From Ceratodon purpureus (Eukaryota; Streptophyta; Bryopsida; Pseudoditrichales; Ditrichaceae), in assembly GCA_014871385.1 (NCBI GenBank), contig MU104856.1, positions 1 to 64,000 of the forward strand: 64,000 nucleotides of DNA, read 5' to 3'. Positions 12,550-23,536 of this stretch are shown one piece after another. How positions within the stretch are numbered: position 1 is the stretch's first letter; the number at the start of each line of letters is the position of its first letter. Made by a program: the position numbers and the translations under genes. The notes beneath the pieces are model-generated. The model worked only from the letters and a program-made list of their open reading frames with translations, ran no database searches and was not told the DNA's origin.

Positions 12550-13683
12550 ATGTCAAAAATTCTAGTCGTAAACGTACTTCTTGATGTGGTTTTATCAAGC
12601 GAGATAAAAGTTAAGGGGACCGTTCCTACGGTGGCACAATTCCCTCCTTTCTGGCTTGGCTTTCAAGCAATGAATGTTCTTGCAAAATTCACAGATTTGC
12701 CCATGGAAAAAAACCCGTCTCTCTCCACCTTAATTCAAAGAGGTATGTCTAAATCAGAAGCACAAAACCATGTGGAAAACATTATATCTTTTCCGTTCGT
12801 ATCATAAAAAGAATGGCCTTCTAAACAAACGGATAGAAAAGATGGAATGCATTTCAATCTCACACAAATTCTCTTTGATGTGAAAGTGTGTGAGCATGAC
12901 TTTGCTCTTGATTACCACATATTCATCCATTATGAAATTGATGATAGAAATTTGAATATAGATGAGGTTTTTGAAATGACAAAGGAGAGATTAAAAGTGA
13001 TGAAAATAGAGGTTGGTGATATCATTGGAGAACTTATAGGCATTCTATGTTTCCATGGGTCTAAAAGGTGGAGTAGGATTATCAAATTTCACCTTAAAAA
13101 CCCTGATGCGGATGAATATGCTCTCCTTCAAGGTTTAAGACCTTTCATCCCTAATCTCGACAAATCTACTTTCTCTAGAGGGAAGGTTTGTAAATCCTTT
13201 GACTCCATAGCAATTGCAAGCATGCTCTCAATAAAAATCACAAGCCCCTCACTAGTATGCAAAACTTGGTATAACTTGTTTGAAGACATTGTTGTGAATA
13301 GTTTTCTCCATTGCCATGAGTTTGAAATTATAAATGTGCAAAAATCAGTAGATGAAGACTTTCCTTTGATCAAAGCACCAACTCCAGAGGCAGCCAAAAG
13401 ATTCAAAGTACGTAAACTTTCATTTTCAAATGAAACGTTCGATGTAAATTTCGCAAGCAACCAAAAATTGTCCGAGGATGATAAGGCAAGAAAAAATGAA
13501 GTGGTGTTGATTGCACGAAATCTCAACAAAGTAAAACTATCATGTAAATTCATCGAGAATAATCAAGACTTAATACTCCCCAAAAAATACATACTGAACC
13601 ATACAAATTCATTCACAGTCAAGAAACCACACCTTCAATTATCACACTTCAAAGAAAATTTTTATTCCCCCCAAATAAATTAA
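12550..13683 (+). pseudogene. LINE ORF1-like frame with one stop codon
   Basis: The frame runs from ATG 12550 to 12804, meets TAA at 12805-12807 and then continues in the same frame to the terminal TAA at 13681-13683, so the ancestral product was about 377 residues. I do not recognise a domain with certainty. The protein is lysine-rich towards the C-terminus and lies directly upstream of an endonuclease frame, which is where the RNA-binding ORF1 protein of a LINE would lie. That 378 codons hold only one stop suggests fairly recent activity. Function is inferred from position only. Confidence 0.5.
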
Positions 13684-13716
13684 TAACAGAATCACTTTGC
13701 TCTTTAGAAAACATAA

Positions 13717-15285
13717 ATGAATACTCACATCCACCTCCAGTACCAAGCACCCACACCAGCACCAAGAATAGACATTACCACTAACCAAGAAACTAACATA
13801 AATACTTGGAATGCCTCATCACTTAATACCGCCTTACGAAACCTACAAAACTTAATAAATAACTCCATTACAAATACAGCAATTATAAATATTCAAGAAA
13901 CTAAACTCACAGCAACGAAGTCTACAAAATACATACAAAATCTATTTCCCGAATACAAATTCATCTTTAACAATACCCATGCTCTCACAAGATGCATACA
14001 ACAAAGAATGCCCTACACTATCCGAAGAGGAAGCCTACTCACACTTATTCACAATAAATATGCATCTCTCAGTAACATTAATAAAATTCTCATAATTGCC
14101 CTAGCTAATTATATATATGTATGTACCTACACACTTAGAAGATATACGTCTCATTGCCCACCTGAAACTACAATCACTAACCAAATTGTTGCACATCTAA
14201 ACCACATATACATCTTATGTAGTGATTTTAGCCGCGACATTGCACTTATTGGACGACAAAACTACAATATTCACATACCACGACAAAAAGAAGACACTCA
14301 CTAGAAAAACTTCACCACATCTCTCAACTTCAAATATATCCCAACGAACATTAATTTCTCTAGATAAGGTGGCTATTATTATACATCTGTCAGCCTAATA
14401 GACGGCTTTTATATAAATTCACCAGACACTAGCAGATTCACCTCCACTACAAACATAAATATGAATCTAAACTCAGATCACTACCCAGTCACATTACACA
14501 TCCCTCAAATATGCTAATAGCTAGACCACCACTCTCAATAAATATTACTCAAAATTAAATACTTAATCCGATTCTACAAGAAAACTTAGAAAAATTTCAT
14601 ATAGAATTCTTTAAAGGAAATTCTACAAGAATAAATGAATTAACCCTATTATTAAAAAACCACGACCACTTCACACACGACCACCGGGAAATAGCTTGTA
14701 CATCCCTAGACGAAATTGTAGACAAAATCTCAAAGACCATTAAAAAAACCTGTAAAGCACCTCCATTACCAAATCTCACAAATAGAACCGCACAACAAGG
14801 TGATTTTTTACTCCGAAAACTTGCCAAAAAATGGAAAAAATACCTTGCTACATACCACCTCATCAGAAAAACTATATATATTGTAAAGAATGACCCACAA
14901 TGGCAAATATACCCTATCCTCGATGAAATACACAATCACCAAAATGTGTAAATCCCCTACTCACCAATAATAGACACCATATCAAATGAATGGATTGACG
15001 TCATAGCTATCATTACTAAATCCGCCAATAAATAAGCCAGAAAAATTACAACGAGATATACTAAAGACTGCATTTGTAAAGGAGTCTCAAAATACCGCCA
15101 AGTGTATGAAAAAAGCCCCAAGAAAATAAATAGGAAAGTCTTCAAAAACTCTGAAACTTCAGCTCTAGATTCCATCATTGGCATACAAAATAATATTCTA
15201 ACTAGCCCTGAAGATATTGTACAAGAAATACACATGGACCAACAATCTATTAATAATTGCCCAACAATGCCCACATGCCACTATC
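13717..15285 (+). pseudogene. LINE ORF2 remnant: APE-type endonuclease and pre-RT linker
   Basis: From ATG 13717 the frame shows TWN at residues 30-32 and IQETKL at 59-64, where the catalytic Glu lies. After stops at 14302-14304 (TAG) and 14365-14367 (TAA), the same frame reaches SDHYPV (from residue 253), which holds the catalytic Asp-His pair of the EEP fold. It ends at TAA 14515-14517. A different frame then continues from about 14565 with a basic linker (KLAKKWKKYL, later SPKKINRKVFKNSETSALDS), typical of the segment before a LINE reverse transcriptase. This part has a stop at 14949-14951. The reverse transcriptase itself is missing. Confidence 0.65.
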
Positions 15286-15360
15286 TGTCACGGACGTGCC
15301 ATACCGGACTTCATCCACGCCCTACGAATTTACCGTGAGACCTATACTGATTCCACAACA

Positions 15361-15742
15361 CAGAAGCTTCTCAAGAGCTTTCCCTAAGAGCGGTGGCTAA
15401 GAGTGCTTAGATACTATTAGTTTCTAGAAGGTTCTACATGCTTCTACTACTTTCTAGAACCTTCCACTAGTTTTCGGAAGCTTCCACAAGCTTCCTTGTA
15501 GTTCTAGTAGTTTCCAGAAACTTCTACAAGCTTCCTTATAGTTCTAGTAGTTTCCGTAAGCTTCTACAAGCTTCTACAAGCTTCTGGAAGGTTGCATACG
15601 GATCCAATTGTTTTCGGAAGCTTCCATAAGCTTTCGGAAGGTTCCGCTTGACCTTCTTAGATTCTTGAAGCTCCCATTAGCTTCCGGAAGGTCCTATGGA
15701 TGCTTTTCAAGGTCTCTAGGACCTTTCTTTGGAAGTTTCCTC
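15361..15742 (+). promoter_or_regulatory. Cluster of heat-shock-element-like GAA/TTC repeats in the LTR U3
   Basis: I count roughly 38 GAA or TTC units in about 380 bases. Two perfect three-unit elements, TTCnnGAAnnTTC, lie at 15422-15434 and 15452-15464. Palindromic GGAAGCTTCC or GGAAGGTTCC sites lie near 15477, 15616 and 15636. The array ends just before the TATA box at 15751. Heat-shock factor binds nGAAnnTTCnnGAAn. A heat-inducible retrotransposon promoter of the type known from plant Copia elements is therefore inferred. Confidence 0.7.
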
Positions 15743-15750
15743 TAGTCTAG

Positions 15751-15760
15751 TATAAATAGA
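15751..15760 (+). promoter_or_regulatory. TATA box of the solo LTR
   Basis: TATAAATAGA sits directly after the GAA/TTC array and about 205 bases before the LTR end. This is a normal position for the U3/R boundary, with transcription expected to start near 15785. Confidence 0.7.
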
Positions 15761-15971
15761 GACTCGAGGGCCATTCCTCCTCACTCTCTTCAACACCAGT
15801 TGTACACACTCTTCCAGTTATCAATATCACTTCTAGTTTTCCCACTTCAAGTGTTATTCTGAGTCTTGTGTGAGGAATCCCCTCACTTCTAGTCTATTCT
15901 TGTCTCCTTTTGAGATATCCCCTCAATTTAGTCCTTTGCTCTATCTTAGAGTTGCCGTCCGCAACACTATC

Positions 15972-18900
15972 AAAACACTCACCAATCCCACAACTTGTGG
16001 CCTTCATCATCATTTTTATTTTTTATTCTTTTAAGCCATAATGATACTTCTTATCACTTATTAAGTTTTCTTCTTGTTGAGCCATTTCTATCCCCACTTA
16101 CAACCAATAGACAATACATCTACAAATTTGCTTCTTTCTTAAGCCACGCCATTCATTTCTACCATCCATCCACTAATATTAGTTCTTACCACTTATTTTC
16201 ATTCCGTTGCTTCCCATACCAAATTTGTTTTTTATTTCACTTTTATTTTTTGAAACAAAATAAAACTTTTACGTTATTTAATGAAAATAGAAATTTTAAA
16301 ATCCTTTTGAAGTAAAATATGTTTGTATTATAGTTTATTTTTGCAATTTAATTTTAATCACCTATTTTTGTGTAATAAATCTATGTAAATAAAATATTTT
16401 AGGTTGTAGATGAATGTAATTAATATTACTTAACTTGTTAAAATTATAAAAAGACAAATTTTTAAAACATCATTTTTTTCTTGATATTTGATAGAAAATA
16501 TAATTATATATTTTTTCAAAATATTGGCAAATCTTCATCTTTAAAGAAAATTTCAAAAGAAATCATTTGAAATATAATACTGTAATTAGTTGAAATTACA
16601 ATTGTTTATAAGTATAGACAATGTTTATTCTTTATATATTGGTTGAAAATTTAATGGGTCATAGAAATGTATTTGAGTTGGTAACGTTTGAAATGCTAGT
16701 GGTTTGCACTATTGAATAAGCTCGCAAAAAACCTAATGGCTTTAAAATTAATAAAGATAATCATTAGTGTTGCTAAATTAAGCGTTTAAATTATAACTTA
16801 TATTTGAGTTATATTTAATCATGTTCTACCAATAAAATTGTATTTGAAATTTTGAAGAAATTCAAGTCAAAATGCAAAAGTTATAGTTTTTGGAAAAGAG
16901 TCAACATTAATTTAAATAGGCCTCAGTTACTCACAATTTAACATTATAACTTAGACTACTTTAGAACCAAAATATATTAATGGTTGAATTAAGGTCTTAT
17001 TCTCCATAAAAGAAATAATATACTATGTAATTGATAAATTCCTAGTTAAATTTCAAAGACACTCAATGATCTACAAGAGAATTGAAGCGCTGTAATAAAT
17101 GCCTATAATTAAGAAGCTTTAAGAAGTGGGTCAAGTATTTTATACAAGATGCTCGTTTGATGGAGTTTCAAGATTGTATAAAAAAAAACTACACTTGATT
17201 AATATATAACAAAATTTATAAAATTGAAAGGTGAGTATCTAGAATCCATTTGGAGCCTTATTGGCTCTGAGAACTTTGATCTTGGAAAAACTCTATTTGA
17301 ATTGATCAACAAATAAGTATAAGGGGTGAAAATGTCTATGATGAAGTATGTGACAAGGGATATTGTTTTTAGCATGAAAAACTACTTTAGCAAGGTGGAG
17401 TCATCATCACAAAGAACAATGACAGGAATACTGGGGCTAGGAAGAAAATTAATGGCATCCTCTCCACTTTCAACTTGTTTTATTGACTTCTCAATCTTAG
17501 AATAATAGTCCTTATCATTTAGGCGCAACTCATTACTATTGCGATTGTCAGAGTACTCATCCATACACTTCTTAAGTTCTTAACCCACAAAGGAATGCTA
17601 TACTCAAAGTTTTGTACTTCAAAAGAGAAATATCGGCCGTGACCTTCAATGAGAAAGAAGGTCAAGGTTTCATCTCCGTCTTTGATGAAGGCTGGATGTT
17701 CATCTCACAAAATATGCCCTTGCTTGGATGGATTAGGCGCAAAATTGTTTACTTTGCCGAGACACATTCATGTAGATAGATGTATAAGGCAAATGTTGAA
17801 AGCCTTGATTGCGTTTGATGGTGGATTCACCATTTGTGCAAAACAATATGTGATGTGTGTCATTTATTAGATAATACAAGCAAATAAATGAATACAAGCA
17901 ACTAATATCGCAATGAGACATGGAGCAAACTCATTTCTAATATGATACAACACCTTTAGAATTTGATGGTGTATCAATGTTATCTTTGATAAGAAAGAAA
18001 AATATGAAAGTGTTGTTTTGCATAATTGACAATCATAATTTAAAAAAAAATCAAATACTTAATAGATGAAATGATTATATTTGTAAACTTTCATATTTGA
18101 ATCATGAATTTTTATATAAGAGCAATCTACAATGAACTTTTTATAATAAAATCAAAGTTTCAACCTATATAATCTCACTAAGCTCCAAAAGTAAAACAAC
18201 ACACATTCTAGATAATAACATTTTCTCTATGCATTAACCTTTAAAACATCATATCTTTCTCTATAGAATTGCAAAGATCCATTATAGAATATACCACAAC
18301 TAGAAGGAGTACAACTTTTAAGTTGGTATATAAATTGAAATTGTAGATCATGAATTCATATTACATTCATGTTGTTGGATGTATCATTGCTATCACAAAT
18401 AATTTTGTATAATCTTTAAATCTGGTAATTTCAAATTTCAAAATTTAATGCATCAAGTTGAAATGTAATACTTTAGTAGTGGTGAATTTCATAACATTCT
18501 TTTATACCTCAATCAATTATTTCAAGAAAAACTTTAAATTAAAATCTCATAAATTTTACAAAATTCACTTCAATATGAAATAAAGTGTAAAAACTCATAA
18601 AATAATCTTCTTTCTTCGTAATTCATATATGCTCAAAACCAATGCACCAAGAAAAATAAATTTTTTCCTCCAAACACCAATAAACGTCATCCCTTAAAAT
18701 TATAAATCTTTAATTTATTCAATCCAACAAAATATCTACGCTATGAGCTTACTGGATTAAACCGTGGGTACGGGTATCTAAATTGAACACCATATTCATT
18801 AATTTGGGAATTTCCATGGTTCCAAGTGACAGTAGTTTTTACATGAGTTATAGTCTTTTTCCCAAATAAGTGAAGTTTGTATCTATTATATTATTTTTGG

Positions 18901-19430
18901 ACGTTATTTTAAATACGCACTATATGTTTTTATACACAAAAACATGAATAAAATAATTTTTAGAAATAATATAAGAAATTTTGAGAAGTTTCAAAAATTG
19001 GACTAAATTCCCAATTAATGAATATGATGGTTATTGGTTGCATGTGCTCATCTCTAACCCTATTTTTGTGAGAGCTCCACACCTCTCTCGGATCTCTACA
19101 CCTCTCTCGGATCTCTTTTCCAAATCCATAAGTAGTCAAGCTAGTTTTTATCTATGAATGGAGTAATTCCAAGTAACTCCGGGACTGTGCACTCTGGACT
19201 TAAACAAGTGAACATTACTTCACTGCCCATGACAAGCCCATGACAACATCGGACAACACCTGGACACCAAAGAGGTGGAAAGTCACACATCTGCATAGAC
19301 AAATTAACCTCAACCCCAACACTCAACACTCTCCCAAAACCTACACACTAGCCCAATAAATAGCCCAAAGACTCCCACAAATACTTAAACTAGTCCTGGG
19401 ATCGTACAACACGCCATTCCATGTGACGTG
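15972..19430. other. AT-rich repeat island without recognisable genes
   Basis: This stretch is strongly AT-rich up to about 19020. Short open frames at 17382-17564 (-) and 17649-17870 (+) have no recognisable family and are probably fragments of old mobile elements. A block at 16031-16080 resembles 11217-11270. At 19060-19110 a 19-base unit (CACCTCTCTCGGATCTCTA) occurs twice in tandem. Composition returns to genic levels near 19400. Confidence 0.5.
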
Positions 19431-19439
19431 ACGCATCCG

Positions 19440-20234
19440 ACGGCGCAGATCGCCTCTACGTGGGGCCATGAAGCATCGCGGCCGTGCAAACAGATCCGGA
19501 GCCGTCTACGCTTCCGAACCAGCAACTGCCCTGGCGCCGTGCACTGGAGTGCAAGCAACCACCATCGCCATTGCTCCTCTCTTCGCACCCCGATTTATGG
19601 GCCGCTTCCGGCACGATGTGCGTGTTCGGATGCTCTCGACAGCCCCGTGTCTGCCCTGTTCTCGACCACGCTCTTTCACCTGCTGGTGGAGTCTGCCTGG
19701 TACTCATAAGTGAGTCTGATCGATGATCACTGTTGTCGATCGTGTGAAGTGTTTTTGGGATCGATCAGATCGGTTTTTTGTGGCATGACTGGGGTGGATT
19801 TTGTGGAGGTTGTGGAGTTTTGGAAGTTTAGGTAGTGGTTATGGAGCTGGAATATTTAACTTGCTATCTGTGGAGGAGAGTTGGTAATTGGGGGTTTTTT
19901 TCATCGGTTGTGATATAGCAGTGGTTTTAAATTCCGGGAGCTACTGGTGAATTTTTCCTGATTTCGATCGCAGGATTGTTGGAGGAGTATTCTTGTGATG
20001 AGTTTTGTTGGTGGACAGTGGTTTATGATTTAGGAGTTTTGATTGAATTGTAGTTCCTGAGGGTTCTCGAGATGAGCTTTTGACCTGAAGATGTGAAGTA
20101 GAGAATTGTTTTGTTGATGACTTTGGATGATGAGTTAATTACAAGTTGTATATGGTATGGTGCTGAATTGGGAGAGGATTAAATCTGCGTTGTGGATCAG
20201 GGTGTGATAATATTATACCTGCAAATTGGACGAG
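19440..20234 (+). other. 5'UTR exon and leader intron of the D27-like gene
   Basis: A GC-richer block at about 19440-19708 ends at a good donor (CATAA, then GTGAGTC). The region 19709-20234 is GT-rich and non-coding, ending near GACGAG just before the ATG. The block probably is a leader exon. Its open frames do not join in frame to the D27 domain in any way I could support, but an upstream coding exon for a plastid targeting peptide cannot be excluded. Confidence 0.4.
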
Positions 20235-22214
20235 ATGATGCAGCAGCTGGAAGCGATCCAGGGCGGTGGGGCGATGAGGATCAGCCCTGTTGCACCGTGC
20301 AATCTGAAGCTGCATAAGCAGCCTGCTGCACCTCAGCGTGTGAGTCTGCCTGGCCATGGGGTGACCGTGGTTAATCCTCGGTGCAGGATGGCGGAGCCGT
20401 CGGGGAAGCCGGCGCCCATGGGCCAGAAAACTGTTTACAAAGATTCCTGGATGGAGAATTTCATTCTACGCCTCTGCGTACGTCGCTTAGGCAAATTCAC
20501 AGGTACCCTAGTAGAAACATAATAAAAAAATTATTCCACAAATCAGGAGTCATCTCTGTTCAAATATCTACAAAGTTGGTAAATGCATCAAAATAACAGG
20601 AAATTCTCACGAGTATTTAGAGGAGTTGTTACTGCGCATCATTGCCTATTTTGTACAGCAGGGAGGTGTGTGATTAGTGAATCTGAGCATGAATAATTGG
20701 GTGACTCAAATGAATTCGCAGGAATGTCCACAACTGTGAAGGGATACGACGGGTTTGTCGAGGTCACACGAAAGGTGATGCAATCTCGGAGCCCCCTGTT
20801 GCAGCGTGCGTCGTCTATGCGAATGCTCCACTCCGCCGTTCCCCCTTGGCTTCTAAAAATTGTAACGGAATTTATACCTTTTCAGATTTACCTTATATGC
20901 TCTCGAATCAATTTCCTGCAAGAAGTGATTACATCTTTGCACGAGTTACAGAATTGACTAGTTCTAAGTTTGCGCTGCACATTACTTTACTGTGGGAAGG
21001 TGCTCTTACAACTTGTCATGGAGGAATAATTTATAGCTGTGACACACTGCTGAATAAATTCGTGGAGACGGTATCGATTTGCGCTGACTCTGTTTTCTGC
21101 GCAGGTAAGAAGATTTGTCCCCAATAATCAAAAAACTGCCGAGACGTTTGCAGCAGCGACTCTCTACGCTGAATGGCTGGTGGGGCCATGTGAGGTATGC
21201 CAACACAATCAGGTTCAGCTGCACAATTGGCTCAAAACCGATTTTCTTTTGAGTTAAATCTTCGTGAACCTTTTGAACTCTAGAGAAATAAACAGGTAGC
21301 CATGGATTAATGCTGTTGGAAATATGCAGGTAAAAGAAGTGGAGGTCAATGGAGTAATGCAGAAAAGTGGAGTGCTCATTAAAAAATGCAGGTATTGCAT
21401 GTCAAACTAGCTGACTTTTAAGAGCATCAAGTGACCGTCGAATAGAATGTTGTTATGTCGTTTCAGAGATAGTTATACTCAGTCTTTAATAAATTTTGAG
21501 GGTGTGCAACCATCTCTTCCTTCGAAATGTAGCTGAAAGTCACAGGTATCTGCTGGTGGGTTTGGAAAAAGGTACCTGGAGAGCAGCAATTGCGTGGGGA
21601 TGTGCGTCAACATGTGCAAGGTTCCCACTCAAGATTTCTTCACGAATTCACTGGGAGTGCCTGTCACCATGACACCCAGTATGTGAATTCCAACACAACC
21701 GCATGAAGCTGGCAGAAAGCCTAGATTGATCTAGATAGATTGCCTCATGTATAGGGTTTGGATTTCAATCACATGATCAAGTAGAGTTGCTTCAAACTTC
21801 TAACAGGTTATCAATGTCTAACGTTTCCTACATACCTAGAAATTGAAGTACATGTGTGGCTTGCAGACTTCGAAGACATGAGTTGTGAGATGATATATGG
21901 TAAAGCACCGCCCCCCATTGAAGAAGATCCTGCACTCCAACAACCTTGCTTCGTCATTGGTCCAACTGCCTGTAAGTGAAATGTCTCGATAATATTATGG
22001 TCTTGACTCCTGGCAAGCCGTACTATAAACAAGACTCTTGTGAAATTTGATGCTTTTCTATGGTGCATACTTTACTAAAGTAGCTGCTCATATGTTTCAG
22101 AGTTTGATGAACAATTTATTTGAAACTTATTGCTGAGACGAGTTCACGTTCTCTGCAGGTCCAACAGCTCGAAAGAAGGCACTGACTTGTCCTAAAACCC
22201 CGCCACCCTCTTAG
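20235..22214 (+). CDS. D27-like: D27 family protein (beta-carotene isomerase D27 or D27-like), plastid
   Basis: D27 proteins are plastid iron-containing isomerases. D27 itself turns all-trans into 9-cis beta-carotene, the first step of strigolactone synthesis; D27-like paralogues act on related carotenoids. Seven exons fit exactly: 20235-20502, 20722-20861, 21105-21194, 21330-21391, 21572-21678, 21867-21971, 22159-22214 (828 bases, 275 residues). Recognisable segments are [69 protein letters not shown] and [21 protein letters not shown]. The cysteine cluster C194-C198-C202 is a likely metal-site feature. The N-terminus before residue 70 is basic and Ser/Pro-rich, in keeping with a short transit peptide. 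The wording of the C-terminal half resembles the D27-like paralogues at least as much as D27 itself, so the substrate is open. Confidence 0.9.
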
Positions 22215-23031
22215 TTTGTATTTTAATTAAAAAAATTCAGCACAGTAGAGCTGCATACTGTAGAAAAGTACGAATAGACAAAGCCCCTTTGATAGTGTAC
22301 ATACCAGACAGGGGATATTCAAATCAATTTGTTGACATCCAACTTCCAAAACTTTTGGAAATTTAAATACAAACCGTTTTCACATAGTTTTCTACATCAG
22401 CTGTGTCACAATGAAAGCATGTTTCATGTCAATCCTCGTTCCACTTCAACATAGCATAAACGCAGAGATTTTTACATGATGTGTACCAGCGTCCCTTCCA
22501 AAACCCCTAAATCTTGCAAATGAACTCAAGCAACAAACACAAAGATAAACATCCAAGCCCATTCTTAAAAGAGCTCAACCAAATGAAGCAAACAATTCCA
22601 ATAAAGAGAAGATCCAATTACTTCCAACCATGATTCTAGATATGCCAAATAGAAAACAAGAACCCAGAACTGTCTTCCTCTCATAAACCTCTTCAAACCC
22701 AAAGCAGCAAATATTTCAACACCCCCAATTCCGAGATTGAACATCAGCGCCGAACACAATAGAGATGCTATCGAAAGAGACCAAAACTCCACTCCAGCTG
22801 TTCAATAAAGCTCAAAATAACAGTCGTGTAACACCGTAAATTTACATCGTAAATTTACAGAGGTGTAAATTCGCAGTCGTATGTAGAAGCAAGTTCCCAT
22901 CTCCCATTTAAAAACATCAAGTCACGAATATCTCGATATCTCAAAAACAATTCACAATCTATCAAACCTTTTAACCCAAGAGCCAAGACACTCTGTACAA
23001 GAGCAACACAACGCCCCCCACAATTACAAAA
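22215..23031. other. Convergent 3' intergenic region between D27-like and RPB4
   Basis: This holds the 3' ends of two genes facing each other. No coding frame is supported. At about 22840-22866 a 12-base palindromic unit (CGTAAATTTACA) occurs twice in tandem. Nothing else was seen. Confidence 0.6.
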
Positions 23032-23460
23032 CTACTCAAACTTCTTAATCGTCGCCAAATCCGTCAACATGGTCTCAATCTTCTCGTCATCCATCCGGCC
23101 CCCCTTCGTAATCGACGGCGCGAGCGCCTTCGCCTCCTCCACAGTCTCGGGACACAAATTCCCAATCACACAAACCTCAAACTCATGCAGCTGGTTCCGC
23201 GTCAACACCTCCCGCACCTGCTTCACCGCATCCGGATTTTGGTACCGACTGAACCGCCGCACGTACTGCAACGACTTCTCAAACACCTGCGAGATCTGCG
23301 CACTCGGATCGTCCGCCAGTTGCTGCAACTGCTCGTACTTCCGCTGCAACACGAGCGACACCTCCGCGTTCATCAAACACTTCGCCCTCACAAAATCCTC
23401 CCCCAGCTTCAACTCCCCCGCATCCTCCTCCTCCACCGGCCCATCCGATCTCCCCGCCAT
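23032..23460 (-). CDS. NRPB4: RNA polymerase II subunit RPB4
   Basis: RPB4 pairs with RPB7 to form the stalk of RNA polymerase II in the nucleus. The single uninterrupted exon encodes 142 residues, a normal plant length. The family core is clear: KCLMNAEVSLVLQRKYEQL, then DPSAQISQVFEKSLQYVRRF and PDAVKQVREVLTRNQLHEFE, and NLCPETVEEAKALAPSI near the end, closing with IKKFE. The acidic N-terminus (EEEDAGELKLGEDF) is typical. The start at 23460 fits the family length. A double telo-box lies about 65-75 bases upstream. The coding sequence is GC-rich compared with its surroundings, and no frame damage is seen. Confidence 0.96.
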   Translation of the reverse strand: MAGRSDGPVEEEDAGELKLGEDFVRAKCLMNAEVSLVLQRKYEQLQQLADDPSAQISQVFEKSLQYVRRFSRYQNPDAVKQVREVLTRNQLHEFEVCVIGNLCPETVEEAKALAPSITKGGRMDDEKIETMLTDLATIKKFE

Positions 23461-23522
23461 CGCTAAAATCTCAGAAACCTCGCTAATTCACAACATCCGA
23501 AGCAATTCGATCAACAAAATTC

Positions 23523-23536
23523 TAGGGTTAGGGTTT
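23523..23536 (-). promoter_or_regulatory. Double telo-box upstream of RPB4
   Basis: On the minus strand the sequence reads AAACCCTAACCCTA, two overlapping telo-box units, in the leader or core promoter of RPB4. Such motifs mark many plant housekeeping and translation-related promoters. The motif is seen; the role is inferred. Confidence 0.55.

Larger units (their letters stand above)
12550..15285 (+). mobile_element. Decayed LINE-type retrotransposon (ORF1 plus endonuclease part of ORF2)
   Basis: Two consecutive frames on the plus strand have the order of a LINE. A first frame of unknown fold spans 12550-13683. A second starts at 13717 and contains an APE-type endonuclease/phosphatase domain, from NTWNASSLN through IQETKL to SDHYPV, then the lysine-rich linker before a reverse transcriptase. 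Just where the reverse transcriptase should begin, at 15285, the sequence is interrupted by a solo LTR, and no reverse transcriptase is found beyond it. Five or more inactivating changes show it is a relic. The family assignment rests on the endonuclease motifs and gene order. Confidence 0.7.
15286..15966 (+). mobile_element. Solo LTR of an LTR retrotransposon, heat-shock-element-rich
   Basis: The segment begins TGTCACGGACG and ends CCGTCCGCAACA, so its ends are short imperfect inverted repeats with TG...CA termini. It is flanked by identical 5-bp copies CTATC at 15281-15285 and 15967-15971, the hallmark of integrase-mediated insertion. No primer-binding site, gag or pol follows, so it is a solo LTR of 681 bp, probably left by recombination between two LTRs. 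It carries a TATA box (TATAAATAGA, 15751-15760). The first 450 bases are packed with alternating GAA and TTC triplets. It lies inside the decayed LINE. Confidence 0.9.
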
